Under the pieces are notes generated by a model. The model ran no database searches. It was not told where the DNA came from and saw nothing but the letters and a program-made list of their open reading frames with translations. Below, in pieces: positions 48,374 through 61,133 of a DNA stretch of 64,000 nt (the stretch's first letter is position 1; each line of letters opens with the position of its first letter). Origin of the DNA: Dietzia natronolimnaea. Lineage in GTDB: Bacteria > Actinomycetota > Actinomycetes > Mycobacteriales > Mycobacteriaceae. A program made the translations under genes and the position numbers. The DNA is taken from positions 186,001-250,000 of the forward strand of contig NZ_NTGA01000004.1 of assembly GCF_002289575.1 (NCBI RefSeq), written 5' to 3'.

Positions 48374-48454
48374 AAGGGGGCACTCCAGACTCGTACTGCA
48401 GAAAAGTGACGCCTGGCATATCGGCGCGATCACCGGACACATTACGCGCTCGAC

Positions 48455-48507
48455 GTAACCAAATCGAGATAATTGTTACCACAGTGATACATGGGAACAC
48501 TGTTACT
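48455..48507 (-). promoter_or_regulatory. Possible MtrA-type sites upstream of the amidase
   Basis: The region has three GTAAC pentamers (one on the plus strand near 48455, two on the minus near 48475 and 48503) and a dyad ACAGTG-N11-CACTGT (48481-48503). MtrA of actinobacteria binds paired GTAAC-like motifs before cell-wall hydrolase genes; the spacing here is looser than the usual one. The remaining gap to 48600 shows nothing else. Confidence 0.3.
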
Positions 48508-48610
48508 CAGGGGGCGAAATTGGGGACTTCGGGGCCATGCACGGCGGGCCCCGCCCCCGCGGTCCGCCGCTCCGCGAGGCTGTCCCGCACGACCCCTGCT
48601 GCCCCGCCAA

Positions 48611-48667
48611 CGAGAAGAGCGTTCCGCACACCGCTTCTCGGGCGATGTGTGCCGAACGCTCTTCTGG
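48611..48667 (+). repeat. Intergenic palindromic element, copy 3
   Basis: Arms AGAAGAGCGTTCCGCACAC and GTGTGCCGAACGCTCTTCT pair with one mismatch. It lies between the end of leuA and the start of the amidase gene, both on the minus strand. Confidence 0.9.
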
Positions 48668-48688
48668 TCGGGGCCGGGCCCAGCTGGG

Positions 48689-48777
48689 GCCCAGGGTGCG
48701 GGCGCCGGGGCGGGTACCGCGCCCAGGGTGCGGGCGCCGGGGCGGGTACCGCGCCCAGGGTGCGGGCGCCGGGGCGG
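48689..48777 (+). repeat. 32-bp tandem repeat downstream of leuA
   Basis: Two full identical units (48689-48720, 48721-48752) and a 25-bp third, starting GCCCAGGGTGCGGGCGCC. Non-coding, 31 nt before the leuA stop. Confidence 0.92.
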
Positions 48778-48807
48778 GGCCGGGCCCGGTGTGCGGGCCC
48801 CGAGCGG

Positions 48808-50679
<1,872 letters not shown>

Positions 50680-50703
50680 CTACTTCCGTGGAATCGATCT
50701 GTG

Positions 50704-50749
50704 GGGATCGGACCGGCGCGACGAGATCCCGCGACGGGGAGCCGGTCCG
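50704..50749 (-). promoter_or_regulatory. Candidate attenuator in the leuA leader
   Basis: Two helices that cannot form together: CGGACCGGC/GCCGGTCCG (50709-50717 with 50741-50749) and GGGATC/GATCCC (50704-50709 with 50725-50730). They lie between the leader peptide stop and leuA. No U-run is visible, so control could be on translation or by Rho-type termination. Confidence 0.5.
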
Positions 50750-50751
50750 CC

Positions 50752-50796
50752 TCAGCGGGCCCCGCCGCGGCACCCAAGAAGGAGCACGCGCTGCAT
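50752..50796 (-). CDS. leuA leader peptide
   Basis: A 14-residue reading frame, MQRVLLLGCRGGAR, whose fifth to seventh codons are CTC-CTT-CTT. Three consecutive leucines, two using a codon that is rare in such G+C-rich DNA, are what ribosome-stalling attenuation needs. It begins 7 nt after a TATGGT box, so it would be translated from the very 5' end. Leader peptides of this kind precede leuA in other actinobacteria. Confidence 0.8.
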   Translation of the reverse strand: MQRVLLLGCRGGAR

Positions 50797-50803
50797 GGGG
50801 GTC

Positions 50804-50809
50804 ACCATA
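50804..50809 (-). promoter_or_regulatory. -10 box of the leuA transcript
   Basis: TATGGT (minus strand) placed 7 nt before the leader-peptide ATG; it lies just past the stop of the upstream GNAT gene. Confidence 0.6.
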
Positions 50810-50826
50810 CACCGATCCGGGACGGG

Positions 50827-51291
50827 TCACGGAATCGGGATGACGAAGGTCGTGGACTGTGTGGATCCCGTGGACCCCGCAGCCCCCGTCGTCGCCTCGG
50901 GCGGGGTGAGGGGGGAGTCCGCGCCCGGGTCCCGGTCGTGCTGCATCGAACCCCAGAGGCTGCGACAGCCGGCCTCCTCGGCGATGTCGCGGGCCTTGTC
51001 GACCAGGCGGTGGGCGATCCCGCGGCCGCGAAACGGTTCGCTCACGCGGATGCCGTAGACGAACAGGTCGGGGCTGGCGCCCATGTAGCCGGTCTCCACG
51101 GCCACGAGCATCCCCACGGGGACGTCGTCGTGAAACGCCAGCAGCAGGAGGTTGGATCCGTTGTCGAGGAAGTCCCGGGTCCACTCCGCGGTGGGTGGGT
51201 AGCGGAACAGGTCGTCGACGGACAGGACCAGGTCGAGATCGCCGCGTGAGGCGCGACGGATCACGAGCTCCGGTTGCTCCGGCGAGGTCAT
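50827..51291 (-). CDS. GNAT family N-acetyltransferase
   Basis: A 154-residue protein with the acetyl-CoA loop FRGRGIAHRLVDKARDIAEEAG and the preceding beta-strand LFVYGIRVSEP. Thr/Ser/Gly-rich C-terminus. Substrate unknown. CACACT lies 6 nt before ATG 51291, consistent with a leaderless transcript. It ends just before the leuA promoter. Confidence 0.85.
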   Translation of the reverse strand: MTSPEQPELVIRRASRGDLDLVLSVDDLFRYPPTAEWTRDFLDNGSNLLLLAFHDDVPVGMLVAVETGYMGASPDLFVYGIRVSEPFRGRGIAHRLVDKARDIAEEAGCRSLWGSMQHDRDPGADSPLTPPEATTGAAGSTGSTQSTTFVIPIP

Positions 51292-51364
51292 CAGCTCAGT
51301 GTGACAAAAACGCGGGCGGTCCGGCGCGGGAGCGTGGGGGCTGGGTGCGACCGGACCGTCTGCG

Positions 51365-52216
51365 TCATCGGTTGGCGATCATCCAGTTGATCCACCCGTT
51401 CTGGAACGGGATCGACTCGTACCAGGCCGGATTGGTCCCGTTAGGCTGGCGGCGTGCGTGGTCGGATCCCGAGTGGATGCCCACCAGGAGGTCACCGTGG
51501 AACACGGGCCCCCCGGAGTCCCCCAACCCGTACCCGCCCTGGGTGGTGTGGGACCGGCCGATCCAGGATCCCGCCCGCGGCTCCATCCGCTCGAGGCGGG
51601 TGAGGCCGGTCCGGAGCTCGGCCGACCGCTGGCCGCGGGGGGTGGTCTCGCCGAAGCCGTGGAACCGCAGCACGTCGCCGGGTATGGGATCCCTGCCGGC
51701 GCGTTTGACCGACGGCGACGGCGCCGGATGTGCCAGCTTGAGCAGCATGACGTCACCTGCGGGTGCGTGGTAGGCGGCGACGGGGGTGTGGCGCCCGAGG
51801 CTGCCGGAGTCGAGGGAGCCGAACGCGCCGACGATCGGCGGGCTGGCGAGCGAGGCGGTCTCGGCGAACCCTCCGGGCACGGTCGCCTGGTTGCCGAACC
51901 CCAGGGTGTACGCGGTCGGGTTGGCGGGCCCGCAGTGTTTCGCCGTGGCCACCCAGTACGGTGCCACGACCACTCCCGAGCACGGGGTTCCGGGGACGCC
52001 GCTGAACGTCGTGATCTGCACGGCCCACGGGGCGGGTCCGGAGGGTGCGCCGTTGACCACCGCCCCGGCGGTGGGGGCGGAGACGACGAGGGGGGTGAGG
52101 ATCGCGGCGGCGGAGGCGAGCGCGGTCGCCACGAGCCGGGGTGCGCGGCGGGGGGTTCGCCGGCCCAAGTCGGCACAGCTGTTGCTCAAGGTGCCACTGG
52201 GGCGGGTGAGGCGCAT
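51365..52216 (-). CDS. Secreted trypsin-like serine protease
   Basis: A 283-residue chymotrypsin-fold enzyme. Signal peptide LVATALASAAAILTPLVVSA ending near residue 50; mature start VVNGAPSG resembles trypsin activation ends. Triad: His in TAKHCG, Asp in GDVMLLKL, Ser in GLGDSGGPV. ATG 52216 has TAAGCT 7 nt upstream (leaderless), so an earlier in-frame ATG is rejected. Confidence 0.9.
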   Translation of the reverse strand: MRLTRPSGTLSNSCADLGRRTPRRAPRLVATALASAAAILTPLVVSAPTAGAVVNGAPSGPAPWAVQITTFSGVPGTPCSGVVVAPYWVATAKHCGPANPTAYTLGFGNQATVPGGFAETASLASPPIVGAFGSLDSGSLGRHTPVAAYHAPAGDVMLLKLAHPAPSPSVKRAGRDPIPGDVLRFHGFGETTPRGQRSAELRTGLTRLERMEPRAGSWIGRSHTTQGGYGLGDSGGPVFHGDLLVGIHSGSDHARRQPNGTNPAWYESIPFQNGWINWMIANR

Positions 52217-52304
52217 GAGGCTCAGCTTAAGTGATGGGATCGACGTGCGCTGCCGCTCGGGGTGGGTCCTCATGGCTCTGGAATCGCGGGCGGCTGCGGC
52301 CGCG

Positions 52305-53231
52305 TTACCCCGGCACCGGCGGCGGCCGCGTTACCCCGGGGCCGACCGCGTCCGAGTCGCCCGCGCCGCCCGGGTCCGGCTGTGGCTCGGCATCGACCTC
52401 CTTGTTGGCCAGCTGCACGGTGGCCACCACCATCAACACCAGGGTCGCGGCGAGGATCGCGAGTTCGGCGCCGTCGACGGTGAACCACTCGCCCAGCACC
52501 ACCACCCCCAGCCCCAGCGCCACGACGGGCGTGGTGACGGTCGAGGCGGGCACCGCCTGGTGCACCGCCCCCACCGAGAACGACATCTGCTGCAGCGTCA
52601 GCGCGATCACCGCCGCCGCCACCAGCCCGTAAACCTCGCCCGTGGTGAACACCTCGACCAGCCCGCCCGAATACCAGCGGTCGGCGACACCCTTGGTGAG
52701 CAGCGCGACATACGCGAACGCGAGACCGCCGGCCACCCCCAGCAGGAGCGCCCGGTTGCCGTTGCGCCGACGGTTGCGCGACAAGCGCAGCAACACGGCG
52801 ATGGCCACGAGTCCGCCCGCGCACGCGAGCGCCCACTCGTACCAGGGCGGGTGGTCGTCGCCCCCCATGGGACGTCCGTAGATCACCAGGACGACCACGC
52901 ATCCCGCCAGGACATACCCCCAGAACAGTTCGGTCTTGGTGACACGGCGGCCGGTCACCCAGGCCCCGAGGGGAAGGGCGAAAGTCAGTGAGAGGACGGT
53001 GATGGTCTGCACGAGGATGAGCGAACCGAATGCCAGCGCCCCGCCCTGGAAGGCGAACCCGGCCAGGCTGATCGCCATCCCGGACCACCAGTATCTGCTG
53101 GCCAGGACGCCGAACCGGCCCTCGAGCCGGCCGCCGGCGCGCCCCTTGGTGCGATGCCGCATCACGGTGCCGAAGGCCTGGCTGAGGGCGGCGGCGAGGG
53201 CCAGGAGGACGGCCAACCATGTTTCTGTCAT
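52305..53231 (-). CDS. DMT superfamily (EamA-like) membrane transporter
   Basis: A 308-residue protein with about nine to ten hydrophobic segments and the drug/metabolite-transporter two-repeat plan. The second half has the EamA-like VVALGLGVVVLGEWFTVDGAELAILAATLVLM. Related proteins are common in Mycobacteriales beside ask/asd. Substrate unknown. It is divergent from ask by 71 nt. Confidence 0.85.
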   Translation of the reverse strand: MTETWLAVLLALAAALSQAFGTVMRHRTKGRAGGRLEGRFGVLASRYWWSGMAISLAGFAFQGGALAFGSLILVQTITVLSLTFALPLGAWVTGRRVTKTELFWGYVLAGCVVVLVIYGRPMGGDDHPPWYEWALACAGGLVAIAVLLRLSRNRRRNGNRALLLGVAGGLAFAYVALLTKGVADRWYSGGLVEVFTTGEVYGLVAAAVIALTLQQMSFSVGAVHQAVPASTVTTPVVALGLGVVVLGEWFTVDGAELAILAATLVLMVVATVQLANKEVDAEPQPDPGGAGDSDAVGPGVTRPPPVPG

Positions 53232-53302
53232 CGATGATGAGTAAACACCTCCCGTAAAGTAGGGCTGCGTTAAGCCGATCAACACCGGAAGGGTGTGACC
53301 GC

Positions 53303-54565
53303 GTGGCACTCGTAGTGCAGAAGTACGGCGGCTCCTCCGTGGAGTCCGCAGAACGTATCCGTCGGGTGGCCGAACGGATCGTCGAGACCAAGAAGGCGGG
53401 CAACGACGTCGTCGTCGTCGCCTCCGCGATGGGGGACACGACCGACGAGTTGTTGGACCTGGCCGACCAGGTCTGCCCCGCCCCACCGCAGCGCGAGATG
53501 GACATGCTGCTGACCTCGGGCGAGAGGATCTCCAACGCGCTGCTGGCCATGGCCATCAGCTCGTTCGGGATGGAGGCCTACTCGTTCACCGGCTCCCAGG
53601 CCGGGATCATCACCACCACCAGGCACGGCGACAGCCGGATCATCGACATCACACCGGGGCGGGTCCGCGACGCCCTCGACCAGGGCAAGATCGCCCTGGT
53701 CGCCGGGTTCCAGGGCGTGTCCCGCGAGACCCGGGACGTCACGACCCTCGGCCGGGGCGGGTCCGACACCACCGCGGTCGCCATGGCCTCGGCCCTCGGC
53801 GCCGACGTCTGCGAGATCTACTCGGACGTCGACGGCATCTACACCGCTGACCCCCGGATCGTCTCCGACGCCCGCAAGCTCGACTCCATCTCGTACGAGG
53901 AGATGCTCGAGATGGCGGCCGTCGGCTCGAAGATCCTCAACCTGCGGAGCGTCGAGTTCGCCCGCCGGTACCACGTGCCCCTGCGCGTGCGCTCGTCGTA
54001 TTCGACCAACCCGGGCACGCTCGTGGCCGGAAAAGTGGAGGACATCCCCGTGGAAGACGCAGTCCTGACCGGAGTCGCTCACGATGCCTCGGAGGCCAAG
54101 ATCACGGTCGTCGGGATCCCCGACCAGCCGGGGTACGCCGCCAAGATCTTCCGCGTGGTGGCCGACGCCGAGATCAACATCGACATGGTCCTGCAGAACG
54201 TCTCCAAGGCCGAGGGCAAGACCGACATCACCTTCACCTGCCCGCGCGAGGTCGGGGCCAGGGCCGTCGAGGTGCTCTCACAGGCCAAGGACGATCTCGG
54301 GATCGACCAGGTGCTCTACGACGACAACGTGGGCAAGGTCTCCCTGGTGGGCGCCGGCATGAAGTCGCACCCGGGCGTCACCGCGACGTTCTGCGAGTCG
54401 CTGTCCGAGGCCGGGGTCAACATCGAGCTCATCTCGACCTCGGAGATTCGCATCTCGGCGCTGGTCCGCGAGGACGAGCTCCCCGACAGCGTCCGCGCCC
54501 TGCACGCCGCGTTCGAGCTGGGCGGCGAGGAGGAGGCCCAGGTCTACGCCGGCACCGGCCGCTGA
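53303..54565 (+). CDS. ask: Aspartate kinase, with internal beta-subunit start
   Basis: A 420-residue LysC-type enzyme phosphorylating aspartate for Lys, Thr, Met and diaminopimelate synthesis. Kinase motifs KYGGSSV (N-terminus) and [12 protein letters not shown]; two C-terminal ACT domains begin near residue 250. GTG 53303 has GGAAGGG upstream. Inside the gene, GGAGG (54037-54041) stands 8 nt before an in-frame GTG at 54050 that would give a 171-residue regulatory subunit, the alpha2-beta2 arrangement known in Corynebacterium. asd is displaced by an intervening gene. Confidence 0.95.
   Translation: MALVVQKYGGSSVESAERIRRVAERIVETKKAGNDVVVVASAMGDTTDELLDLADQVCPAPPQREMDMLLTSGERISNALLAMAISSFGMEAYSFTGSQAGIITTTRHGDSRIIDITPGRVRDALDQGKIALVAGFQGVSRETRDVTTLGRGGSDTTAVAMASALGADVCEIYSDVDGIYTADPRIVSDARKLDSISYEEMLEMAAVGSKILNLRSVEFARRYHVPLRVRSSYSTNPGTLVAGKVEDIPVEDAVLTGVAHDASEAKITVVGIPDQPGYAAKIFRVVADAEINIDMVLQNVSKAEGKTDITFTCPREVGARAVEVLSQAKDDLGIDQVLYDDNVGKVSLVGAGMKSHPGVTATFCESLSEAGVNIELISTSEIRISALVREDELPDSVRALHAAFELGGEEEAQVYAGTGR
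54037..54565 (+). CDS. Aspartate kinase beta subunit (internal start)
   Basis: Starts at GTG 54050 with its ribosome-binding site at 54037-54041; same frame as ask. It covers both ACT domains ([19 protein letters not shown] onward), 171 residues, matching the length of the C. glutamicum LysC beta chain. Confidence 0.7.
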
Positions 54566-54619
54566 CCCGGGCCCGGCGCCCCTCGCCCTCCCGGCGCTCC
54601 CCTCCCGGCGCCCCCAAGT

Positions 54620-54676
54620 CGAGAAGACAGTTCCGCACACATCGCCCGAGAGCGAGTGTGCGGAACTGTCTTTTCG
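54620..54676 (+). repeat. Intergenic palindromic element, copy 4
   Basis: Longest stem of the family: 21 bp with one mismatch. The core reads GACAGTTCC on one side and GGAACTGTC on the other, where other copies have GAGCGTTCC and GGAACGCTC: both arms changed together. Lies between convergent ask and the nuclease-like gene. Confidence 0.93.
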
Positions 54677-54690
54677 TCGGCGCACTGCCG

Positions 54691-56966
<2,276 letters not shown>

Positions 56967-56985
56967 TCGGTCGCACTACCGGCTC

Positions 56986-57014
56986 GGGCGCTGCGGCATC
57001 GCGCCGCGGCGCCC
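56986..57014 (+). terminator. Bidirectional hairpin between asd and the sulfatase gene
   Basis: GGGCGC-T-GCGGC / GCCGC-G-GCGCCC, 12-bp stem with one G-T pair and a 5-nt loop, between converging genes. Confidence 0.6.
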
Positions 57015-57033
57015 GGCTCGGGTGGACGTGCTC

Positions 57034-58767
57034 TCAGGACATCGGCGCGGGCAGCGGTACCGAGCCCGACCCCGTGCCCGGTAGCGAACCGGTCACCGAG
57101 CCCGTCGGCCACACGTCGGGCATGGTGTGCGTCTCCTGCATCCTCTCCATCAACCTCGCCTGCATCATGGCCACGAGGTCGGGGCGGAACTGGAGCGGGG
57201 CGGTGGGGTCGGCGAGGTTCCGGAGCTCGTCCGGGTCGACAAAGGTGTCGTACAACTCGGTCTGGGGCAGTACGGCCCCGGCCGGGTCGAAGTACACGGC
57301 GTACTTGTACCTCTGATCCCGGATCGCACGGATGTGGTTGGGCTGGGTGACGATGTCCTGTCCGTTCGCGGCGGCGGCGTTCTGGTCGTCGAAGGTGAAC
57401 ATCACGCTGTCCTGCACCGACACGGTGGGCGTGGCCGGGGTGGCGACGGCCGCGGCGATCACGGGCGCGAGGCTCGTGCCGCGGAAGGTCCAGGCGCCGG
57501 GATCCGGGACCTCCGCGAGTTCCGCCATGGTGGGCATGAGGTCGACCAGCGACGCCAGCGCGTCTGTCCTCACCGGCTGCGGGAACATGACCGGATTACT
57601 CACGATCAGCGGGACCCGCAGTGTCTCGTCGTAGGCGTTGAAGGCCTTCTGCCGGAGTCCGCCGTGGGACATCCCCATCTCGCCGTGATCGGAGATGCGG
57701 AAGAAGGTCGTGCGGTCGCGCACTTCGGGACGTGAGTCCAGAACGTCGAGCACGGTCCCGAGGTGCTGGTCGACCACGGTGTGGAGGTAGGCGTAGAAGT
57801 TGGCGTAGTCGCGGGCGCCCCGCTCGGTGGGCAGGGGCCCCAGGCCGCCGGCGATGAGGAGCTGGGACTGCACCTGGGCTGAGGGCTTGTGGTTGAGCGC
57901 AAGCCGCTCGGTGTACGACGGCGGGAGGTCGATTCCCTGCAGGAAGGCGCCGGGGGCCGCGGAACCGTAGTTGTCGCACTCCCCGTCCTGCTGGTCCCAC
58001 GACTTGGGGAACGACAGGATGTCGTGCGGGTTGGCCAGGGAGATGATGAGGGCGAACGGTTGCTCCTCGCTCTGCTCGACGGTGGACAGGAACTCGACGG
58101 CCTGGTCGATGACGTTGCCGTCGTTGTCCACACATCCCCCGCCGAAGTTCTCCACCGCCGTGTCGCCGCCGAAGTCCGGGCCCTGCCAGCCGAGGAAACC
58201 GTAGTCGGCGATGTCGTCCGGGGAGGGGCCGCCACCGTCGGCACCCTTGCTGATGTGCCACTTGCCGCGGTAGTGCACGCGGTATCCCGCCGACCCGAGG
58301 ATCGTGGCCATGTTCTGTTCGGACGTGGGCAGGGTGTTCTCGAAGGGGGAGAGCGTCCCGCCCTCGGTGAGGGTCGCGGTGACGCCGTGCTCGGCCGGGT
58401 ACTTGCCGGTGAAGAACGTGCTCCGGCTCGGCGAGCACATGGCCGTGGCGCAGAAGGCGTTCTCGAAGCTGAGCCCGTGGTCCATCAGGCGGCGGCGGTT
58501 GGGCAGGTTCTCCTCGGCCCAGCCCTCGGGCCAGTGCATCGGCGCTCGCTCCTGATCAGTGATGAACAGGATGATGTTGGGTCGACGGACCGAGCGTCCC
58601 GGCGGTGGGTCCTCGGGAGCGGGCTGCTCAGGTGGTCGGGGGCCACCGCTGCCGGTGGACGCGAGCACACCCGCGACGGTCGCGGCGGTGCCGAGCATGA
58701 AGTCGCGGCGGGGAATCTCCTGCGTCGCGGCGCGAACCACGTCCCATCCCGAGTCTGCTTCGCTCAT
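57034..58767 (-). CDS. Tat-exported type I sulfatase
   Basis: A 577-residue protein with a twin-arginine signal (PRRDFMLGTAATVAGV, about residues 18-33). The sulfatase signature CSPSRSTFFTGKYP contains CxPxR, in which the Cys is converted to formylglycine. Metal and sulfate residues follow in NIILFITDQ, YRGKWHISKG and ISDHGEMGMSHGG. It should hydrolyse a sulfate ester outside the membrane; substrate unknown. ATG 58767 has AGGAG. The matching activase gene lies directly upstream on the same strand. Confidence 0.92.
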   Translation of the reverse strand: MSEADSGWDVVRAATQEIPRRDFMLGTAATVAGVLASTGSGGPRPPEQPAPEDPPPGRSVRRPNIILFITDQERAPMHWPEGWAEENLPNRRRLMDHGLSFENAFCATAMCSPSRSTFFTGKYPAEHGVTATLTEGGTLSPFENTLPTSEQNMATILGSAGYRVHYRGKWHISKGADGGGPSPDDIADYGFLGWQGPDFGGDTAVENFGGGCVDNDGNVIDQAVEFLSTVEQSEEQPFALIISLANPHDILSFPKSWDQQDGECDNYGSAAPGAFLQGIDLPPSYTERLALNHKPSAQVQSQLLIAGGLGPLPTERGARDYANFYAYLHTVVDQHLGTVLDVLDSRPEVRDRTTFFRISDHGEMGMSHGGLRQKAFNAYDETLRVPLIVSNPVMFPQPVRTDALASLVDLMPTMAELAEVPDPGAWTFRGTSLAPVIAAAVATPATPTVSVQDSVMFTFDDQNAAAANGQDIVTQPNHIRAIRDQRYKYAVYFDPAGAVLPQTELYDTFVDPDELRNLADPTAPLQFRPDLVAMMQARLMERMQETHTMPDVWPTGSVTGSLPGTGSGSVPLPAPMS

Positions 58768-58874
58768 GTCAAGAAACTCCTGTCCCGTGGACGCGATGAC
58801 GCCGTGGGCCGGCCTCTCGCCTGGGGCCAACATAAGACAGACTGTGGTGCGATATGCGGGAATAGTTTATTTAT
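58768..58874 (-). promoter_or_regulatory. A+T-rich spacer between FGE and sulfatase genes
   Basis: The FGE stop opens an A+T-rich run (TAAATAAATAAACTATT), then TTATGTT, which could be a -10 box for the sulfatase. No palindrome. Contrasts sharply with the surrounding G+C content. Confidence 0.35.
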
Positions 58875-59789
58875 TTAGACCCGTCTGATACAGCGGAATC
58901 CCAGATGGGAGGTCGAGGAATCCACGTCCTCGCCCTGGCGGGCAGCGGGCCGGTACCTCCGGCAGTAGTTCGGCGCACACAGGTGGGAGCCACCTTTGAT
59001 GACCTTGCGGGCGTGGACACCGGGCGTGGCACCGCCGGGGCTGCAACACGAGGCCGGGCCGGTCACGGGCCCCGGTCCTGGGACGGTCGCCGCGTCGTGG
59101 TGGGAGGCCGTCGCGGGGGAGTCGGTCCATTCCCAGACGTTGCCGATCATGTCGACCAGGCCGAAGTCGTCGGCCGGGTAGCTCCCGACCGGACTGGTGC
59201 GGGTGTGGCCGTGCGGGTCCAGGTTCTGCCAGGGGAACTCGCCGTGCCAGGTGTTCGCCATGACGCGGCCGTCCGGCGCGAACTCGTCCCCCCATTGGTA
59301 CAGGGTCTCGCCGCGGCCACCGCAGGCGGCGAACTCCCACTCCGCTTCGGTGGGCAGGACCAGGCCCGCCCACTCCGCATAGGCCGTCGCGTCGCGGTGG
59401 GAGATGTGGACGACCGGGTGGTCGTCCACGGCTGCCGCGTCGGCCGACTGGGGGTGGCGCCAGGAGGTGCCGGGTACGTAGTTCCACCACCGTCGGAAGT
59501 CGTCCAGTGGAACCCGGTGTTCCGGCGGGCCGAACAGGAGGGATCCGGCCACGACGAGGGCGGGGTCGGCGCCGGGATAGTCCGCCGGGTCGGGCGCGGT
59601 CTCGGCGGTCGTGATGTAGCCGGTATCCCGGACGAACTCTGCGAACTGGGCATTTGTTACCGGAGACCGGTCGATGTGGAATCCCTCCACCCGTCGCGCG
59701 TGCGCCGGGCGCTCTTCCGGATAGGCGAGGTCGCTGCCCATGACGAACTCCCCACCGGGGAGGTACACCATGTCCCTCGTGGTGCTCAT
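58875..59789 (-). CDS. Formylglycine-generating enzyme (SUMF1/FGE family)
   Basis: A 304-residue FGE-sulfatase-domain protein: MVYLPGGEFVMGSD near the start, PVTNAQFAEFV, RLPTE-type motif LPTEAEWEFAACGG, GNVWEWTDSP, and the copper-binding active-site pair in SHLCAPNYCRRYRP. It oxidises the CxPxR cysteine of sulfatases to formylglycine; the adjacent sulfatase is the evident client. ATG 59789 with an AAGGAAAGG site is preferred over the longer reading. Confidence 0.93.
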   Translation of the reverse strand: MSTTRDMVYLPGGEFVMGSDLAYPEERPAHARRVEGFHIDRSPVTNAQFAEFVRDTGYITTAETAPDPADYPGADPALVVAGSLLFGPPEHRVPLDDFRRWWNYVPGTSWRHPQSADAAAVDDHPVVHISHRDATAYAEWAGLVLPTEAEWEFAACGGRGETLYQWGDEFAPDGRVMANTWHGEFPWQNLDPHGHTRTSPVGSYPADDFGLVDMIGNVWEWTDSPATASHHDAATVPGPGPVTGPASCCSPGGATPGVHARKVIKGGSHLCAPNYCRRYRPAARQGEDVDSSTSHLGFRCIRRV

Positions 59790-59991
59790 GGGGACCTTTC
59801 CTTGCTCGGCGGTGGCCGTGTGCCGCTCCACGGTCGGAGCGCGGACCACGGGTCCGACACAGTGAGACGTGTCCACCGGATGATCCCATCATCGTCCCGG
59901 TGCCGGGCGGATGTGCGCGACGACGACGACGAAGGTCGCAGGGGAGGACGACGACGAGGTCCGGCTCGCGCTCCCCGTGCCCGGTGGGCCG

Positions 59992-60924
59992 TCAGTAACC
60001 GCGGCCGAACTCGACCACGGACAGCAGGTCCTCGCCGCGGACGAATCTGCGCAGGTTCTCCGCGAGCGGCCCGGCCATCTCCTCGGTGAGCCGCCCGGCC
60101 GGGTTGGCGACGTGCGGGGTGATCACCACGTTGTCGAGGGCGAACAGCGGGTCGTCCGGCGCGGGAGGCTCCGGATCCGTCACGTCGAGTGCGGATCCCT
60201 CGATCAATCCCGTGGTGAGGGCGCGGTACAGGGCCGCCTGGTCGATCAGGGGCCCGCGGGCGACGTTGACGATCCAGGAGTGCGGGCGTAGCAGCGCCAG
60301 GGTGTGGTCGTTGATCAGGTGTCGGGTCTCCGGGGTGTCGGGCGCGGCCAGCACCACGTGGTCGGCCTGTGCGAGCACCTCCTCGGTCCGTTCGGCCGGA
60401 ACGGTGAGGGCGGCCCCCTCGACCGGACGGCCGGACCTGGTGACGGCGAGGGTCCGCGCTCCGCACGCGGTGAGCAGTGGCACGAGCTCGCGCCCGATTC
60501 CGCCGGCGCCGATGATCGCGACCGAGGCGCCCCGGAGGGTTCTCACGGCCGGATCGACGGCGTCCTTGGCCCAGCGTGTGTGGGCGGACCGGACCACCTG
60601 CCGGGTGCCCGCGAGCAGGAGTGCAAGCGCGTGCTCGGCGACTCCCCGGGCGTAGAAGCCGGAGGCGTTGGTCCAGGTCCGGCGGTCGTCGAGCACGCCC
60701 GCGGCGACGAAGCGTTCGATGCCCGCGGTGCTCAACGCCACCCACTCGACGTGGTCCGGCAGGGCCGGGACACCGTCCGGGCCCCCGATCCACACCAGGA
60801 CCCGCGCCTCCTCGAGCGGGACCACCGACCCACCCGCGCCCTCCACCGCGGCGACGAGGTGGGGGTCGCGGGTCGGCTCGACGGCCACGCGCAGAGCGGC
60901 GGCGTCACCCGGGGTGGGGATCAT
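59992..60924 (-). CDS. D-isomer-specific 2-hydroxyacid dehydrogenase
   Basis: A 310-residue NAD-dependent enzyme. Nucleotide motif GAGGIGRELVPLL, catalytic Arg in NVARGPLIDQAAL, Glu in DVTDPEPP and His in ITPHVANPAG. Substrate unclear (glyoxylate/hydroxypyruvate-type specificity is common). ATG 60924 overlaps the stop of a truncated transporter reading frame, so the two once formed an operon; the promoter it now uses is not evident. Confidence 0.9.
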   Translation of the reverse strand: MIPTPGDAAALRVAVEPTRDPHLVAAVEGAGGSVVPLEEARVLVWIGGPDGVPALPDHVEWVALSTAGIERFVAAGVLDDRRTWTNASGFYARGVAEHALALLLAGTRQVVRSAHTRWAKDAVDPAVRTLRGASVAIIGAGGIGRELVPLLTACGARTLAVTRSGRPVEGAALTVPAERTEEVLAQADHVVLAAPDTPETRHLINDHTLALLRPHSWIVNVARGPLIDQAALYRALTTGLIEGSALDVTDPEPPAPDDPLFALDNVVITPHVANPAGRLTEEMAGPLAENLRRFVRGEDLLSVVEFGRGY

Positions 60925-61067
60925 CTCGGCAGGGCCTTCTTTCCCGTCTCGGCGATGGTGGACACGGTGAGGAGTCCGATCACGCAGACCCCGATGACCC
61001 AGTATGCGGGCGCCATGCCGCTGCCGGTCCAGGCGACGAGCTGCGCGGCGAAGTACGGCGCGGTCCC
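60921..61067 (-). pseudogene. C-terminal remnant of an MFS/MHS transporter
   Basis: The minus-strand frame ending at the dehydrogenase start reads GTAPYFAAQLVAWTGSG, then a hydrophobic helix (YWVIGVCVIGLLTVSTIA) and ETGKKALPR before a TGA. This is the last membrane helix and tail of a metabolite:H+ symporter-like MFS protein. Upstream of about 61067 the similarity stops abruptly, so some 90% of the gene is missing. Confidence 0.7.
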
Positions 61068-61133
61068 TCGATGACGACGACAACGCCCGCAGCAGAACGG
61101 GCCGAGCCGCCGCTCGCGGGAAGGTCAACTACT

